The position numbers and the translations under genes were made by a program. From the NCBI GenBank assembly GCA_965208775.1, contig OZ242360.1, positions 2,542,001-2,606,000 on the forward strand: a stretch of 64,000 nt of DNA, in the 5' to 3' direction. This stretch comes from JAPOVO01 sp026708165. GTDB lineage: Bacteria; Chloroflexota; UBA11872; VXNJ01. The notes under the pieces were generated by a model, which was not told where the DNA came from, searched no databases, and worked only from the letters and a program-made list of their open reading frames with translations. Of the stretch, positions 14,747-23,361 are shown in pieces (position 1 is the stretch's first letter; every line of letters begins with the position of its first letter).

Positions 14747-15634
14747 GTGCCGACATTCGACACTCATCTCAACATCAAGAACCTCGGACAGGAACTGGTG
14801 CTGGCCTACGAGAGTACAGCGCAGGGAACAACGCCTGGCTTGAAAGGAGATGCCAGAGAAAGAGCCGTCCGAACAAAGCTGGGAGCCATTCTGCCAGGAG
14901 GAGTCGGGGTGGGAACGGGATGCGTCATAGACAGCGAAGGGAACGCATCGTCGCAGCTCGACATGATTCTATTTGAACAACAATTCTGTCCCGTGTTCAA
15001 GGTTGCGGATGACATCGGCTACTATCCATGTGAATCTGTGATAGCCGTAGGCGAGATGAAGAGCACAATCGGCAAGAAGGAGCTAGGCGACGTATACGAA
15101 AAGATAGCGTCGGTAAGGAGACTGAACCGATTCCCAATGCCGGTTGGGAGGAATGAACCTCCAGCAGGCAAGGTCGAGTATCGGACCTACCTCGACAAGA
15201 CCACACGCCTGATGGACGGCGAGCGAGAAACGATACAAGACTCAAGCTCATCCACCCAGATTTATGGATTCGGACTAGGGAGATCGTTCGGTGCCAAGCC
15301 CGAAACGATGATTGAGCACACTAAAGAGCTGTACAGCGCAATTCCGGAGAAGCTACGACCTAACGTAGTGCTGACGCTCAATCAGGAGGCAATAGCACCA
15401 GCTGTAGGCAAGCAAATGTCATTTACATCACTGGCAAGCCCAGGGATTACGTTCCTGAAACCTGAAAACAGCCTTGAATACTTGCTCGTATCCCTGTTCT
15501 GCATCATCCAGAATGGAGCAACGTCGCCGGGATACGCATTTGAAAGGTACGTGGTTCCGCCCCCCATGGATAGAACCCACACGTTCATACCTCCAGACGA
15601 GCTGTTGCTCCACGAGCCGCAAGAGAATCGCTAG
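14747..15634 (+). CDS. DUF6602 family protein
   Basis: The GTG start is preceded by AAGGGAG. The 295-residue product fits DUF6602: an N-terminal GDARERAVRTKLGAILPGGV segment, then VIDSEGNASSQLDMILFEQQ, then YYPCESVIAVGEMKSTIGKK. Asp72 and E103-x-K105 have the spacing of a PD-(D/E)xK nuclease core, and the family is frequent beside restriction and defence genes. Its activity is not established. It lies between the IstB scar and the BsuBI-type system. Confidence 0.72.
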   Translation: MPTFDTHLNIKNLGQELVLAYESTAQGTTPGLKGDARERAVRTKLGAILPGGVGVGTGCVIDSEGNASSQLDMILFEQQFCPVFKVADDIGYYPCESVIAVGEMKSTIGKKELGDVYEKIASVRRLNRFPMPVGRNEPPAGKVEYRTYLDKTTRLMDGERETIQDSSSSTQIYGFGLGRSFGAKPETMIEHTKELYSAIPEKLRPNVVLTLNQEAIAPAVGKQMSFTSLASPGITFLKPENSLEYLLVSLFCIIQNGATSPGYAFERYVVPPPMDRTHTFIPPDELLLHEPQENR

Positions 15635-15816
15635 TGCCCCCTCTCCGTACCACTAGCGAGGTCATGGCGAACAGGGCACAACGCAGCCCCCACGACTTTC
15701 GCCGACCCTCTCGTCTGCTACCGGAAGCTCAAGGGGTTGGCGACGCAACAGCTAGAGACTTCCGGGGGGTGCTGTAGTACACCACATCACGGTACCTACC
15801 CTGGCAGGATAAGAAC

Positions 15817-16017
15817 ATGAACACGCCCGAAGAATTCACCGTGCCCCACGCGGCCTCCTACCTCAACGTGAGTGAGGAGACGGTTCGCAGAAACATCAGA
15901 TCAAAGCGCCTGAAAGCCCTACGCCGTGGCACCCAGTGGTTCATCCCCCGCGATGTCCTAGTTGTCTTTGCCAACAGCGACGATCCCAAGACCGGCCAGA
16001 TACAGCAGTTGCTTTGA
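15817..16017 (+). CDS. helix-turn-helix (excisionase/MerR-type) DNA-binding protein
   Basis: The 66-residue protein is a single HTH_17-type domain: FTVPHAASYLNVSEETVRRN, IRSKRLKALRRGTQWFIPRD. The pattern (A..L.vs..TV.r.I....L.a.r.G..w.i....l) is that of excisionase-family winged helices. It precedes the methyltransferase by 53 bases on the same strand. The likely role is a regulator of the restriction-modification genes, comparable to a C-protein, although such proteins also serve as phage excisionases. Confidence 0.78.
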   Translation: MNTPEEFTVPHAASYLNVSEETVRRNIRSKRLKALRRGTQWFIPRDVLVVFANSDDPKTGQIQQLL

Positions 16018-16070
16018 CCGCTTGGAGTGGATGTGCTTGCCAGCAATCGCTGGCAAGGCAACATGGATAG

Positions 16071-17771
16071 ATGACACTGATTGAACCTATAGACATGAGT
16101 GCCTCGTCAGAAGTTGCTACGACCATCCCGTTCGGCGAATTCCCTGCTGGATTGAACATCCCTGTGCCCGAAGAAGGCTCCAACCCACTCGAGTACGCCG
16201 ACACCCTTGGAGAAGCCTACCTGTCCTTCTCCAAGCACAACCATCGCAAAAGCGGTGGTCACTACCTGACGCCCGCCGCCGTCGCGAGATTCATGGCCGG
16301 GCACTCCTCCTACTCTGAACCTCACATGCGCGTCCTCGACCCTGGAAGTGGCACGGGCATCCTGTCTGCTGCCGTCTGCGAAGCGGCCAGCCAGAGTGGG
16401 CAGGTTAAGAGCCTGCACGTCGACGCCTACGAGATAGAGCAGTCGTTGGCCGGTCTCACCCGGCTCGTTCTCGCCTTCGCGCAGGACTGGCTGGGTCGCC
16501 GGGGTGTCGTGCTGACGTTCAACGTCACGCACGGAGACTTCCTACTGGAGCACGCGGCCGCGCTCAGAGCGAGATCGGAGGACGGTCTGTGGAGAAGGAA
16601 TGGAGGCCCCGACTCCGAGTACGACCTCGTGATCTCCAACCCCCCGTACTTCAAGATTGGGAAGGACGATCCGAGAGCGATGGCTTGGGAGTCAGCCGTC
16701 CACGGGCAGCCAAACATTTACGCCCTGTTCATGGCGGTATCCGCCGAGCTGCTGTCTCGGTCCGGGGAGCTCGTGTATATCGTGCCGAGGAGCTTTGCGT
16801 CAGGGCCGTACTTCAGGCGATTCCGGGAAGTCTTCTTCCAGAGAGTCACCCCCACAGCCATCCATCTCTTCGAGTCCCGGAGGGACGTGTTCAAGAACCA
16901 GACCGTGCTCCAGGAGAACTTGATAATTGGGGCCCGGCCCCGTACCGATGGCGAGGCCCTTGATGAGGGCCAGGTGCTCGTGTCCCACAGCAAGGCGGCT
17001 CACGACCTCGCTGAACGCCAGCGCCTTCTGGTTGACGTCGGATCCGTCCTCGACTTGGCGAGTGCAAACAAAGAGCTGTCTATTCCCCTATGTGCGGAGG
17101 ACTTGGAGCTGGTGCAGGCCGTGCGAGCATGGCCCAACACCCTCCACTCGCTCGGCCTGGAAGTCTCCACAGGCCCCGTGGTCCCGTTCAGAGCCACTCA
17201 ATTCTTGGCCCACGAGCCGCTTGGGAGTCCCACTGCTCCATTGCTGTGGATGCAGCACGTCCGCCCCATGCGAACCGCCTGGCCCTCGCCGGCAGCAGAA
17301 AAGCCTCAATGGATCGAGTCGGTGCCGGGGTCGATGAAGCTGCTAGTGCCAGACGCGACCTACGTCCTTCTCCGTCGCTTCAGCGCGAAGGAAGAGAAAC
17401 GCCGTCTAGTCGCCGCTCCCCTGCCTCGGGGCGCGCTAGACGGAGACCTAGTAGGACTGGAGAACCACCTGAACTACATTCGCGGGGTGTCCAGAGAGTT
17501 GGATCAGGAGTTGGCCTACGGTCTCTCAGCCCTTCTCAATTCGACCTTCTTGGATCGGTTCTTCCGAATCTCCAATGGGAACACTCAGGTCAACGCCACC
17601 GAACTCAGGGCTATGCCGCTTCCGGCTGAACGGGACATTCGGGCAATTGGTGCGGATGTGCAGGCGAGACTGGACCCTGAGACCGTACTCTCCGACCTCG
17701 ACGCCCTCGTTGCCAGAAATCTCGATCTCTCCCCAGAACTCGGTATGGGGCTGGAGTTGGCGGCGAGATGA
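16071..17771 (+). CDS. BsuBI/PstI-type N6-adenine DNA methyltransferase
   Basis: The 566-residue enzyme has SAM-binding motif I VLDPGSGTGILSAAV near residues 88-102 and catalytic motif IV DLVISNPPYFKI near 184-195. These are in the gamma-class order of Eco57I/PaeR7/BsuBI adenine methyltransferases. LVYIVPRSFASGPYFRRFRE is the typical following block, and the C-terminal part is a target-recognition region. It should methylate the adenine of its target, protecting it from the nuclease encoded next with an ATGA overlap. Homologues recognise CTGCAG, but specificity cannot be read here. Confidence 0.85.
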   Translation: MTLIEPIDMSASSEVATTIPFGEFPAGLNIPVPEEGSNPLEYADTLGEAYLSFSKHNHRKSGGHYLTPAAVARFMAGHSSYSEPHMRVLDPGSGTGILSAAVCEAASQSGQVKSLHVDAYEIEQSLAGLTRLVLAFAQDWLGRRGVVLTFNVTHGDFLLEHAAALRARSEDGLWRRNGGPDSEYDLVISNPPYFKIGKDDPRAMAWESAVHGQPNIYALFMAVSAELLSRSGELVYIVPRSFASGPYFRRFREVFFQRVTPTAIHLFESRRDVFKNQTVLQENLIIGARPRTDGEALDEGQVLVSHSKAAHDLAERQRLLVDVGSVLDLASANKELSIPLCAEDLELVQAVRAWPNTLHSLGLEVSTGPVVPFRATQFLAHEPLGSPTAPLLWMQHVRPMRTAWPSPAAEKPQWIESVPGSMKLLVPDATYVLLRRFSAKEEKRRLVAAPLPRGALDGDLVGLENHLNYIRGVSRELDQELAYGLSALLNSTFLDRFFRISNGNTQVNATELRAMPLPAERDIRAIGADVQARLDPETVLSDLDALVARNLDLSPELGMGLELAAR

Positions 17772-18709
17772 GCAAGATCGATGAGGCTCGGGACATACTG
17801 GAGCAGTTGGGGTTGCCACGGGCCCAGCGTAACGAAATCTCCTGTCTAACCCTACTGGCCCTCACCGGGCTGTCCGAGGATCACGCTTGGAGTCAGGCTG
17901 CCAGACCATCACGCTCCATCCACGAGATGCTTGGCTTCATGAGGGATACGTACGACAGGGACTACGCCGAAAACACGCGGGAGACAGTGCGTCGTCAGGT
18001 CATTCACCAGTTGGAACAGGCGCGGGTTGTGGACCGCAATCCCGACGAACCCGACCTTCCCACCAACAGCCCAAGGACGCACTACGGCCTCACCGAGGAA
18101 GCGGTGCGGGTGCTCCGGCTCTATGGGACAAGCGGATGGGACTCCGAGCTGAGCACCTTCCGCGCCAGCCACGGCGTTCTGCTGGAGATATATCAGCGGC
18201 GTCGCAGAATGCGAGAGATACCCATCCGCACCTCGATGGGTGAGGAAATTCGCCTGTCCCCAGGCCGACACAACAGATTGCAGGCCCAAGTCGTGATGGA
18301 CTTCGGGCCCAGGTTCGCACCAGGGGCGACCTTGTTGTATCTCGGCGACGCCGCCGACAAGCTCTTGCACCTGGACAGAGGGAAACTGGCAGAGCTTGGC
18401 GTTCCGATTACCGAGCATGACAAGCTGCCGGACGTGGTTCTGTACGACGAGGAGCGGAATTGGCTGTTCCTAGTCGAGGCGGTCACGTCACACGGCCCGG
18501 TGAATCCCAAGCGGATGGAAGAGCTGGAATCCACGTTGAAGGACTGCGTGGCCACGAGAGTCTATGTCAGCGCCTTCCCTGATTTCCGGCAGTTCAAGCG
18601 GCATGTGGACAAGATCGCTTGGGAGACCGAGGTCTGGCTCGCCGAGATTCCAGACCACCTGATTCATTTCAACGGGGATAAGTTCCTTGGACCCAGAGAA
18701 AGCGCTTGA
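17768..18709 (+). CDS. BsuBI/PstI-family type II restriction endonuclease
   Basis: The 313-residue protein has the two-domain plan of the family. The helical N-terminal part reads SRSIHEMLGFMRDTYDRDYA, ENTRETVRRQVIHQLEQARV. The PD-(D/E)xK-type C-terminal part reads KLPDVVLYDEERNWLFLVEA, then VTSHGPVNPKRMEEL near residues 217-250, with YLGDAADKLL just before. It cleaves unmodified target DNA as partner of the upstream methyltransferase, whose stop it overlaps. The length matches PstI/BsuBI enzymes (about 315-325), so the system looks intact. Confidence 0.87.
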   Translation: MSKIDEARDILEQLGLPRAQRNEISCLTLLALTGLSEDHAWSQAARPSRSIHEMLGFMRDTYDRDYAENTRETVRRQVIHQLEQARVVDRNPDEPDLPTNSPRTHYGLTEEAVRVLRLYGTSGWDSELSTFRASHGVLLEIYQRRRRMREIPIRTSMGEEIRLSPGRHNRLQAQVVMDFGPRFAPGATLLYLGDAADKLLHLDRGKLAELGVPITEHDKLPDVVLYDEERNWLFLVEAVTSHGPVNPKRMEELESTLKDCVATRVYVSAFPDFRQFKRHVDKIAWETEVWLAEIPDHLIHFNGDKFLGPRESA

Positions 18710-18771
18710 AGAGGAGTGATAACTATGAGGCTTGATAGCAACGTGACTGCTACCAGCCTAGAGGTGCGACG

Positions 18772-20796
18772 ATGAGACTGACGCACGTGTCGGTTCAGAA
18801 CTATCGCTGTGTCCGTGACACAGGGTGGTTTGAGATTGAAGAGGCGAAGACGATTCTGGTAGGTCCTAACGAGGCTGGCAAGACTGCCTTGCTTGAGGCG
18901 CTCCAACAGATTAATCCTCCAGCCGAAGTGAAGGGATTCGACCCTCTGCGGGACTACCCACGCAAGCTCTACAACGCCGACATCCAGTCAGGTCGGCTGG
19001 ATCCCAGCACTATACCTGTGGCGTCCGCGCGGTTCGCGCTTGATGCTGGCGACCTCGCAGAGCTACCAGACGGCATCGGTGCAACTAGCTACCACTGCAC
19101 TAGGTATCTCAATAACAGGTTCGCGCACACACTGGGAGGTGGCCAGGAGATCGTTGTGTTCAGCGAGGAGGTCCGGAAGGATCTAATGCGTTTGGCGACT
19201 CATGTAGATAGCCGTGCTACCGAAGGCCGAGAGGCTGACGAGCCGCCACTCAGCGCAGAACTTGACGACATCATCAGTGGCTGGCAGGTCGGGACAACCA
19301 AGATCGATCGCGAGCGCGGACCTGAGTTGCAAAGCTGGCTCGATTCGGTCGTTGCCTTTGTGGACGAGGAAAATGCGACTGAGGAAACACGCCACACACG
19401 CCTCCTTGAATACACGCGGATCCCTGAGCAGCGTCACGAGGCAGTCGCGAAACTCAAGAGTCGGATGCCAGTGTTCGTCTACTTCAATAACTATTTCCGC
19501 GTTCGCCCCAATCTCCACCTGCGCCGCTTCGCCGACCGCGTCGAGCAGAATCTTCTTGACGATGACCGATATGACTACGGGAACGTGTGCCTGCTCAAGT
19601 TGCTCGGATTCGACGCCCGTGAACTCGCGGACCTAGGAGACGCTGCTGATCCGGGGGAGGATCAAGAAGCATTCGACCGTTACCGCAGTCAGCTCGACGA
19701 ACGCAGTATCAAGCTCAACGCCGCCAGCGTTCGGCTCACCAACGAAATCCGCTCAATCTGGAACCCAGACCAGACTCACGCTGAAGCGGACACTGTACGG
19801 ATACAAGCCGACGGCCAATACCTCAAGTTGGTGGTTGAGGATGAACTTGGCGTCGAGATCGAAGTCGACCAGCGCTCCGCAGGGTTTCAATGGCTTGTGT
19901 CGTTTTTTGTTGTCTTCTTCGCCGAGGCCGAAGACGCTCATGCCAACGCCATCCTGCTGCTAGACGAGCCGGGGCTGAGCCTACATGGCCTCAAGCAGCG
20001 TGAGTTCCGCCGGACCGTCTCGAGACTCGCCGACGACAACCAGACTATATATACGACGCATTCGCCCTTCCTGGTCGGACCCGAAGAACTGGACTTGGTT
20101 CGCGTAGTGGAGATGACCGACCGAGACGAGGGCACTAAGGTGCACACAAGCGTCACTGCAAGTGACCCGGCTGCCCTTCTGCCTCTGCAGGAAGCCCTTG
20201 GGTACGATCTCGCCCAAAGCCTGTTCGTTCAGCAACGCAACCTGGTTCTGGAAGGCCTCACAGACCTCTGGTATTTCGAGGCCACCGCGCTAATGTTGCG
20301 CGACGCCGACCTAGCCGACCTCAACGAGAAGATCGCTCTGCTCCCTGCAAACGCCGCTGGCAAGGTTGTCTACTTCGCCACCGTCCTGCATGCCAACAAT
20401 CTCAAGGTGGCCGCCCTGCTGGACTCCGACAACGCAGGGGATCAGGCTGCCAAACAAGAGACACTGGTCCACACTCTAGGGAACAAGAAGATTGTCCGCA
20501 CTGGTGATGTCTGCCCCGGCTCGATCACCAGACCAGAAATCGAAGATATCCTTCGCGACTCTCTCGTTGCGATAGCCCAATCCGAACTTGGCTGGGATGT
20601 CACGGAAGTGGCCGCCAAGCAGCCTCAGCGAGCAATTACAGACATTTTCGCCGCTGAAATAGGCAACTTCTCCAAGTACCGACTTGCCAAGACATATCTT
20701 CGGTGGACGCGAGACCACAGTGCTGCGGATCTAACAGGTGACGAACGCAAATCGTGGGTGGAGCTCATCAAGCGAGTGAATCGGGCACTCAAGTAG
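18772..20796 (+). CDS. OLD-family ATP-dependent nuclease (AAA15 ATPase plus TOPRIM)
   Basis: The 674-residue protein has an ABC-type ATPase head: VSVQNYRCVRDTGWF, Walker A LVGPNEAGKTALLE (31-38), Walker B AILLLDEPGLSLHGL near 392-406 and YTTHSPFLVG near 424. A C-terminal TOPRIM nuclease domain follows, with NLVLEGLTDLWYFEAT near 491 and KVAALLDSDNAGDQAAKQ near 546 (DxD). OLD and Gabija GajA proteins share this design and cut DNA in response to phage. It starts 62 bases after the restriction endonuclease, so it may belong to the same transcription unit. No UvrD-like GajB is adjacent. Confidence 0.82.
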   Translation: MRLTHVSVQNYRCVRDTGWFEIEEAKTILVGPNEAGKTALLEALQQINPPAEVKGFDPLRDYPRKLYNADIQSGRLDPSTIPVASARFALDAGDLAELPDGIGATSYHCTRYLNNRFAHTLGGGQEIVVFSEEVRKDLMRLATHVDSRATEGREADEPPLSAELDDIISGWQVGTTKIDRERGPELQSWLDSVVAFVDEENATEETRHTRLLEYTRIPEQRHEAVAKLKSRMPVFVYFNNYFRVRPNLHLRRFADRVEQNLLDDDRYDYGNVCLLKLLGFDARELADLGDAADPGEDQEAFDRYRSQLDERSIKLNAASVRLTNEIRSIWNPDQTHAEADTVRIQADGQYLKLVVEDELGVEIEVDQRSAGFQWLVSFFVVFFAEAEDAHANAILLLDEPGLSLHGLKQREFRRTVSRLADDNQTIYTTHSPFLVGPEELDLVRVVEMTDRDEGTKVHTSVTASDPAALLPLQEALGYDLAQSLFVQQRNLVLEGLTDLWYFEATALMLRDADLADLNEKIALLPANAAGKVVYFATVLHANNLKVAALLDSDNAGDQAAKQETLVHTLGNKKIVRTGDVCPGSITRPEIEDILRDSLVAIAQSELGWDVTEVAAKQPQRAITDIFAAEIGNFSKYRLAKTYLRWTRDHSAADLTGDERKSWVELIKRVNRALK

Positions 20797-21199
20797 GGTG
20801 GCTGGCAGCACTCCCACAGTATTGAGTAGCCGAAGTACCGGGTCGGCCAGTACGCTCCATCTCGGCTATCGGACGCCGAAGGCCTGATAGAGGGTGGAGT
20901 TGGAGAACTCATGGACCGGGCCTTCCTCAGAGCCTGTGTTCGTCTGCCCTAGTCGGTCATAATGACCGCGTCCGAGCTTCGGGTCACAGGCTACCGAGCC
21001 GCATCTCGACGATGGTGCCATCTACCGTCCACTCAGGCCCCACCTAAAGAGACCCGAACTGGCATGCCCCTGGCAGCGCTTCGCTGACCAACTCTCGAGG
21101 GACCGGCCCAGGAGTCAACACCGGAGTAGATTTGACCCAGGATCGCCGATTTAGAGATGGGAACTATAAACCTGTGCACACCGGCCGGTAGGCCGGTTG
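20797..21199. other. gap after the OLD gene
   Basis: I see no coding sequence in this stretch. A short GC stem, CCGGCC-GGTA-GGCCGG, occurs near 21180-21196 without a T-run. The next remnants begin at 21200. Confidence 0.4.
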
Positions 21200-21330
21200 C
21201 TAGGTCGACTTGGCCGAATCCCGCGCCTTCAGGTAACGCCAGTCTGACTTAGGCGGCATCTTCAGAACGAGGTCTGCGACCTCTTCCGGCGACGCGTGAA
21301 TCTGCTCCGGCAGCGGATGGACGAGCGGAC
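21200..21330 (-). pseudogene. C-terminal fragment of a small protein
   Basis: The minus strand reads GRPLVHPLPEQIHASPEEVA, DLVLKMPPKSDWRYLKARDS, AKST then TAG at 21200-21202. The phrase I.ASPEE.A...L..PPK..W.Y resembles the end of a family of small conserved proteins of unknown role. No start codon is found before the frame runs into the antisense of the ADP-ribosylglycohydrolase fragment near 21340, which marks a recombination junction. Confidence 0.4.
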
Positions 21331-21342
21331 GGCCCCGCGGAC

Positions 21343-21681
21343 GATCTCGGTACGTGGCGCGGTGAGATCGAGGATGTCACGGACGGCAGCTTCAAGCGCA
21401 GAGAGCCTCCCGCAATCCAGGGCAGCGGCTACGTCATTAATTCCATCGAGGCCGCGCTGTGGGCCTTCCACAAGTCGACATCGTTCGAGCAGGGCGCGCT
21501 CATGGCCGTCAAACTAGGCGACGACGCCGACACCACCGGCGCGATCTATGGGCAGCTTGCCGGCGCCTTCTACGGAATGAACGCTATACCCGCCAAGCGG
21601 CGAGAGCGCATCGCCTTGCGAGACGACATCATCGGCCTGGCTGACAAGCTCTTCGCCCTGGCGACGCGCAACGCCCCTTGA
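21343..21681 (+). pseudogene. ADP-ribosylglycohydrolase (DraG-like) C-terminal fragment
   Basis: The plus frame reads EIEDVTDGSFKRREPPAIQG, SGYVINSIEAALWAFHKSTS, FEQGALMAVKLGDDADTTGA, IYGQLAGAFYG, then TGA at 21679-21681. GSGYV..SLEAALWAF and A.NLGDDADT.GA..GQ.AGA.YG are the diagnostic C-terminal motifs of ADP-ribosyl-[dinitrogen reductase] hydrolase-type enzymes, including the metal-binding DDADT. The N-terminal two thirds are missing and there is no start codon, so it is a remnant. Such hydrolases reverse ADP-ribosylation and are often carried with ADP-ribosylating toxins. Confidence 0.8.
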
Positions 21682-21804
21682 ACCCCAGGAGAAATGTCCA
21701 AAGACTGCGCTTGATGTCGCGGCATCGGCAGTATTGGGCAGTACCCCATGAAGAAGCTCCAAGCGGCGGCATGTTAGCTGATTCGCTCGTGAGACTGGTG
21801 ACGG

Positions 21805-22206
21805 TTGACTAGCCCATTCGCCGAAAGCCTGACAGTCGGTGACGTCGCCGCCGTACGGACGGCGGCAAAGGCTGATCTCCATTCACACTCGTACTTTGCA
21901 GCTCCGATCAACGTCGTCGAGCGCTGGATCGGCCACTCCCTTCAACGGCCTCCGAGCCAACTCGACGGGCTGCAAGGAATGGCCGAATACGCAGCCAAGG
22001 CTCTCGATCCGTACCTGTTTCACTGTGAGGCTTTTGAGTTCACTGCCCGTGCCGCCGTGCAGCACGCCATCGGCGCTTCGGCTCGGTCTCCCGTTCGCCG
22101 CGTGGCTCTGGATCTGTGGTGGCCACCAGCCCCATCCTCCTGTGCAAGCCCCATTTTAGCGGGTCACACTCGCGCACCACTTTGGCGTACTCAGGCCATA
22201 CGATAG
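21805..22206 (+). pseudogene. adenosine deaminase-like metal hydrolase, N-terminal fragment
   Basis: A TTG-started frame gives AVRTAAKADLHSHSYFAAPI, NVVERWIGHSLQRPPSQLDG, LQGMAEYAAKALDPYLFHCE and AFEFTARAAVQHAI. KADLHSH is the metal-binding HxH of the amidohydrolase/adenosine-deaminase superfamily, and the layout FEFTA.AA...AI follows it as in that family. After about residue 90 the similarity ends and the frame becomes low quality, whereas an intact enzyme is about 330 residues or more. The other metal ligands are missing, so it is not active. Confidence 0.55.
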
Positions 22207-22244
22207 CGCTCGCTTTCACATATCCGACCTGCAAAGTTCTGGTC

Positions 22245-22331
22245 GTCGTAACAGCTACATTCGCGCAAGTCGCGCGCTAGGAATGTGATCGTCGCGTCTC
22301 CGCGCGACTTGCAGACGAAGGCTGTTACGAC
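22245..22331. repeat. nested pair of perfect inverted repeats
   Basis: Outer arms GTCGTAACAGC (22245-22255) and GCTGTTACGAC (22321-22331) are perfect 11-bp complements. Inner arms GCAAGTCGCGCG (22265-22276) and CGCGCGACTTGC (22301-22312) are perfect 12-bp complements. Together they form a two-tier hairpin with small internal loops and a 24-base apical loop. It ends 36 bases before the GTG of the membrane-anchored gene, so it may be a 5'-leader structure, a small RNA or an operator. Confidence 0.65.
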
Positions 22332-22366
22332 ACTGGTCATCGTCCGACCGTTGCGAGGGGGTACCT

Positions 22367-22519
22367 GTGTCAAGGCGCAATGTTCTCCTGTCGATTGTTT
22401 CCATCCTGGTCATTCTCCTCATAGGTGGCGGTACCGTCGCAGCCGCCTGGGCATTCGGTGCGTTTGACGCGCCTGCCGTCCGGCAGAGCACGGTTGAGAA
22501 GCTGCCCTCATCGTCATGA
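22367..22519 (+). CDS. N-terminal membrane anchor, overlapping or frameshifted with the next gene
   Basis: A GTG preceded by GAGGGGG opens a 50-codon frame, SRRNVLLSIVSILVILLIGG then GTVAAAWAFGAFDAPAVRQS and TVEKLPSSS, ending in TGA at 22517. It is a basic N-terminus plus one transmembrane helix and a short outside linker. The stop overlaps an ATG (22516) of the 263-residue frame, whose first residues are a Pro/Thr linker. That arrangement is expected if both pieces were once one membrane-anchored protein now split by an indel, or if they are coupled genes. Confidence 0.6.
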   Translation: MSRRNVLLSIVSILVILLIGGGTVAAAWAFGAFDAPAVRQSTVEKLPSSS

Positions 22520-23307
22520 CGTTACCGCCGACTCCGGTGGTCCCAACGGCTACGCCCACACCCCCTCTATGCCCGCCACCCGGCGCGGTCGGCCATGCGA
22601 ATCGAATAGTCGTGACGACAGCGGAGACCAAGAGTCTTGTCAGAGATACTCGGCGGTTGGCGGAGAATCTACGCCAAGACAATAGCCTCATTGAAGACGA
22701 CGGCTGGAAAACGTCTTTGGGCAACAGGCTCGGAGAGCTGGAGGCCATTGTGGAATTGCTCGAATGCCTCACGGCCTCCGATAAGGCGATCGTACACAAC
22801 CGGCTCAGAGAATTGACGGTTGAATCGCAGGGCTACTTCGCCAACCTATCGCGGAACCTTCAGGCCGAGGACGTCGAGGGACCGATGAGCTATAGCCAGA
22901 ATCAGGCACAGGTGAATATTGGCGAGCTTGCTAGGCGAGCCGAAGCCGCTCTGGCGGCGGATTCAGCTGCCGCCGAGACCGCCCGTCGGAAAGCGCAGGA
23001 TGCGCGTGCTGGCATCGTCACGGTTGAAGGCCGGAGCACTTCAGCCGAACGCGTGACCCTGCCGGCCGGAACGTATGAAGTCGGCGTCAGATGGTCAGGG
23101 AATACGTCGACTGTTGCCCGGCGACAAGTCGGTCGCAATTTCGTCATCTGGCTGGACGGGGCTGGGCTGCGCTGTAACTTGCTCGTCAACGAGATCGGAG
23201 CATCCGGCTCACAGTCCCATTTCTGCAACGTCGAGGGCGGGACCGTGCACATTCAGGTCGAGGCCACGTCGGCTGCCAGTTGGTCGATCCGGTTCGAATG
23301 GGATTGA
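22516..23307 (+). CDS. periplasmic-type protein with Pro/Thr linker, coiled helices and a C-terminal beta domain
   Basis: The 263-residue frame starts MTLPPTPVVPTATPTPPLCP. A helical region follows (AETKSLVRDTRRLAENLRQD, LGNRLGELEAIVELLECLTA, IGELARRAEAALAADSAAAE) with Ala-rich coiled-coil character. It ends in a strand-rich domain with alternating Thr/Val (RVTLPAGTYEVGVRWSGNTS, CNVEGGTVHIQVEATSAASW). No family is recognised. It lacks its own signal peptide and presumably depends on the 50-residue anchor frame upstream. It precedes the SLATT-like gene by 54 bases. Confidence 0.6.
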   Translation: MTLPPTPVVPTATPTPPLCPPPGAVGHANRIVVTTAETKSLVRDTRRLAENLRQDNSLIEDDGWKTSLGNRLGELEAIVELLECLTASDKAIVHNRLRELTVESQGYFANLSRNLQAEDVEGPMSYSQNQAQVNIGELARRAEAALAADSAAAETARRKAQDARAGIVTVEGRSTSAERVTLPAGTYEVGVRWSGNTSTVARRQVGRNFVIWLDGAGLRCNLLVNEIGASGSQSHFCNVEGGTVHIQVEATSAASWSIRFEWD

Positions 23308-23361
23308 TTCCGCAGCGCCTGCGGGACGGTAATATCTGCAAAGAGCACAATTATTCGCGCT

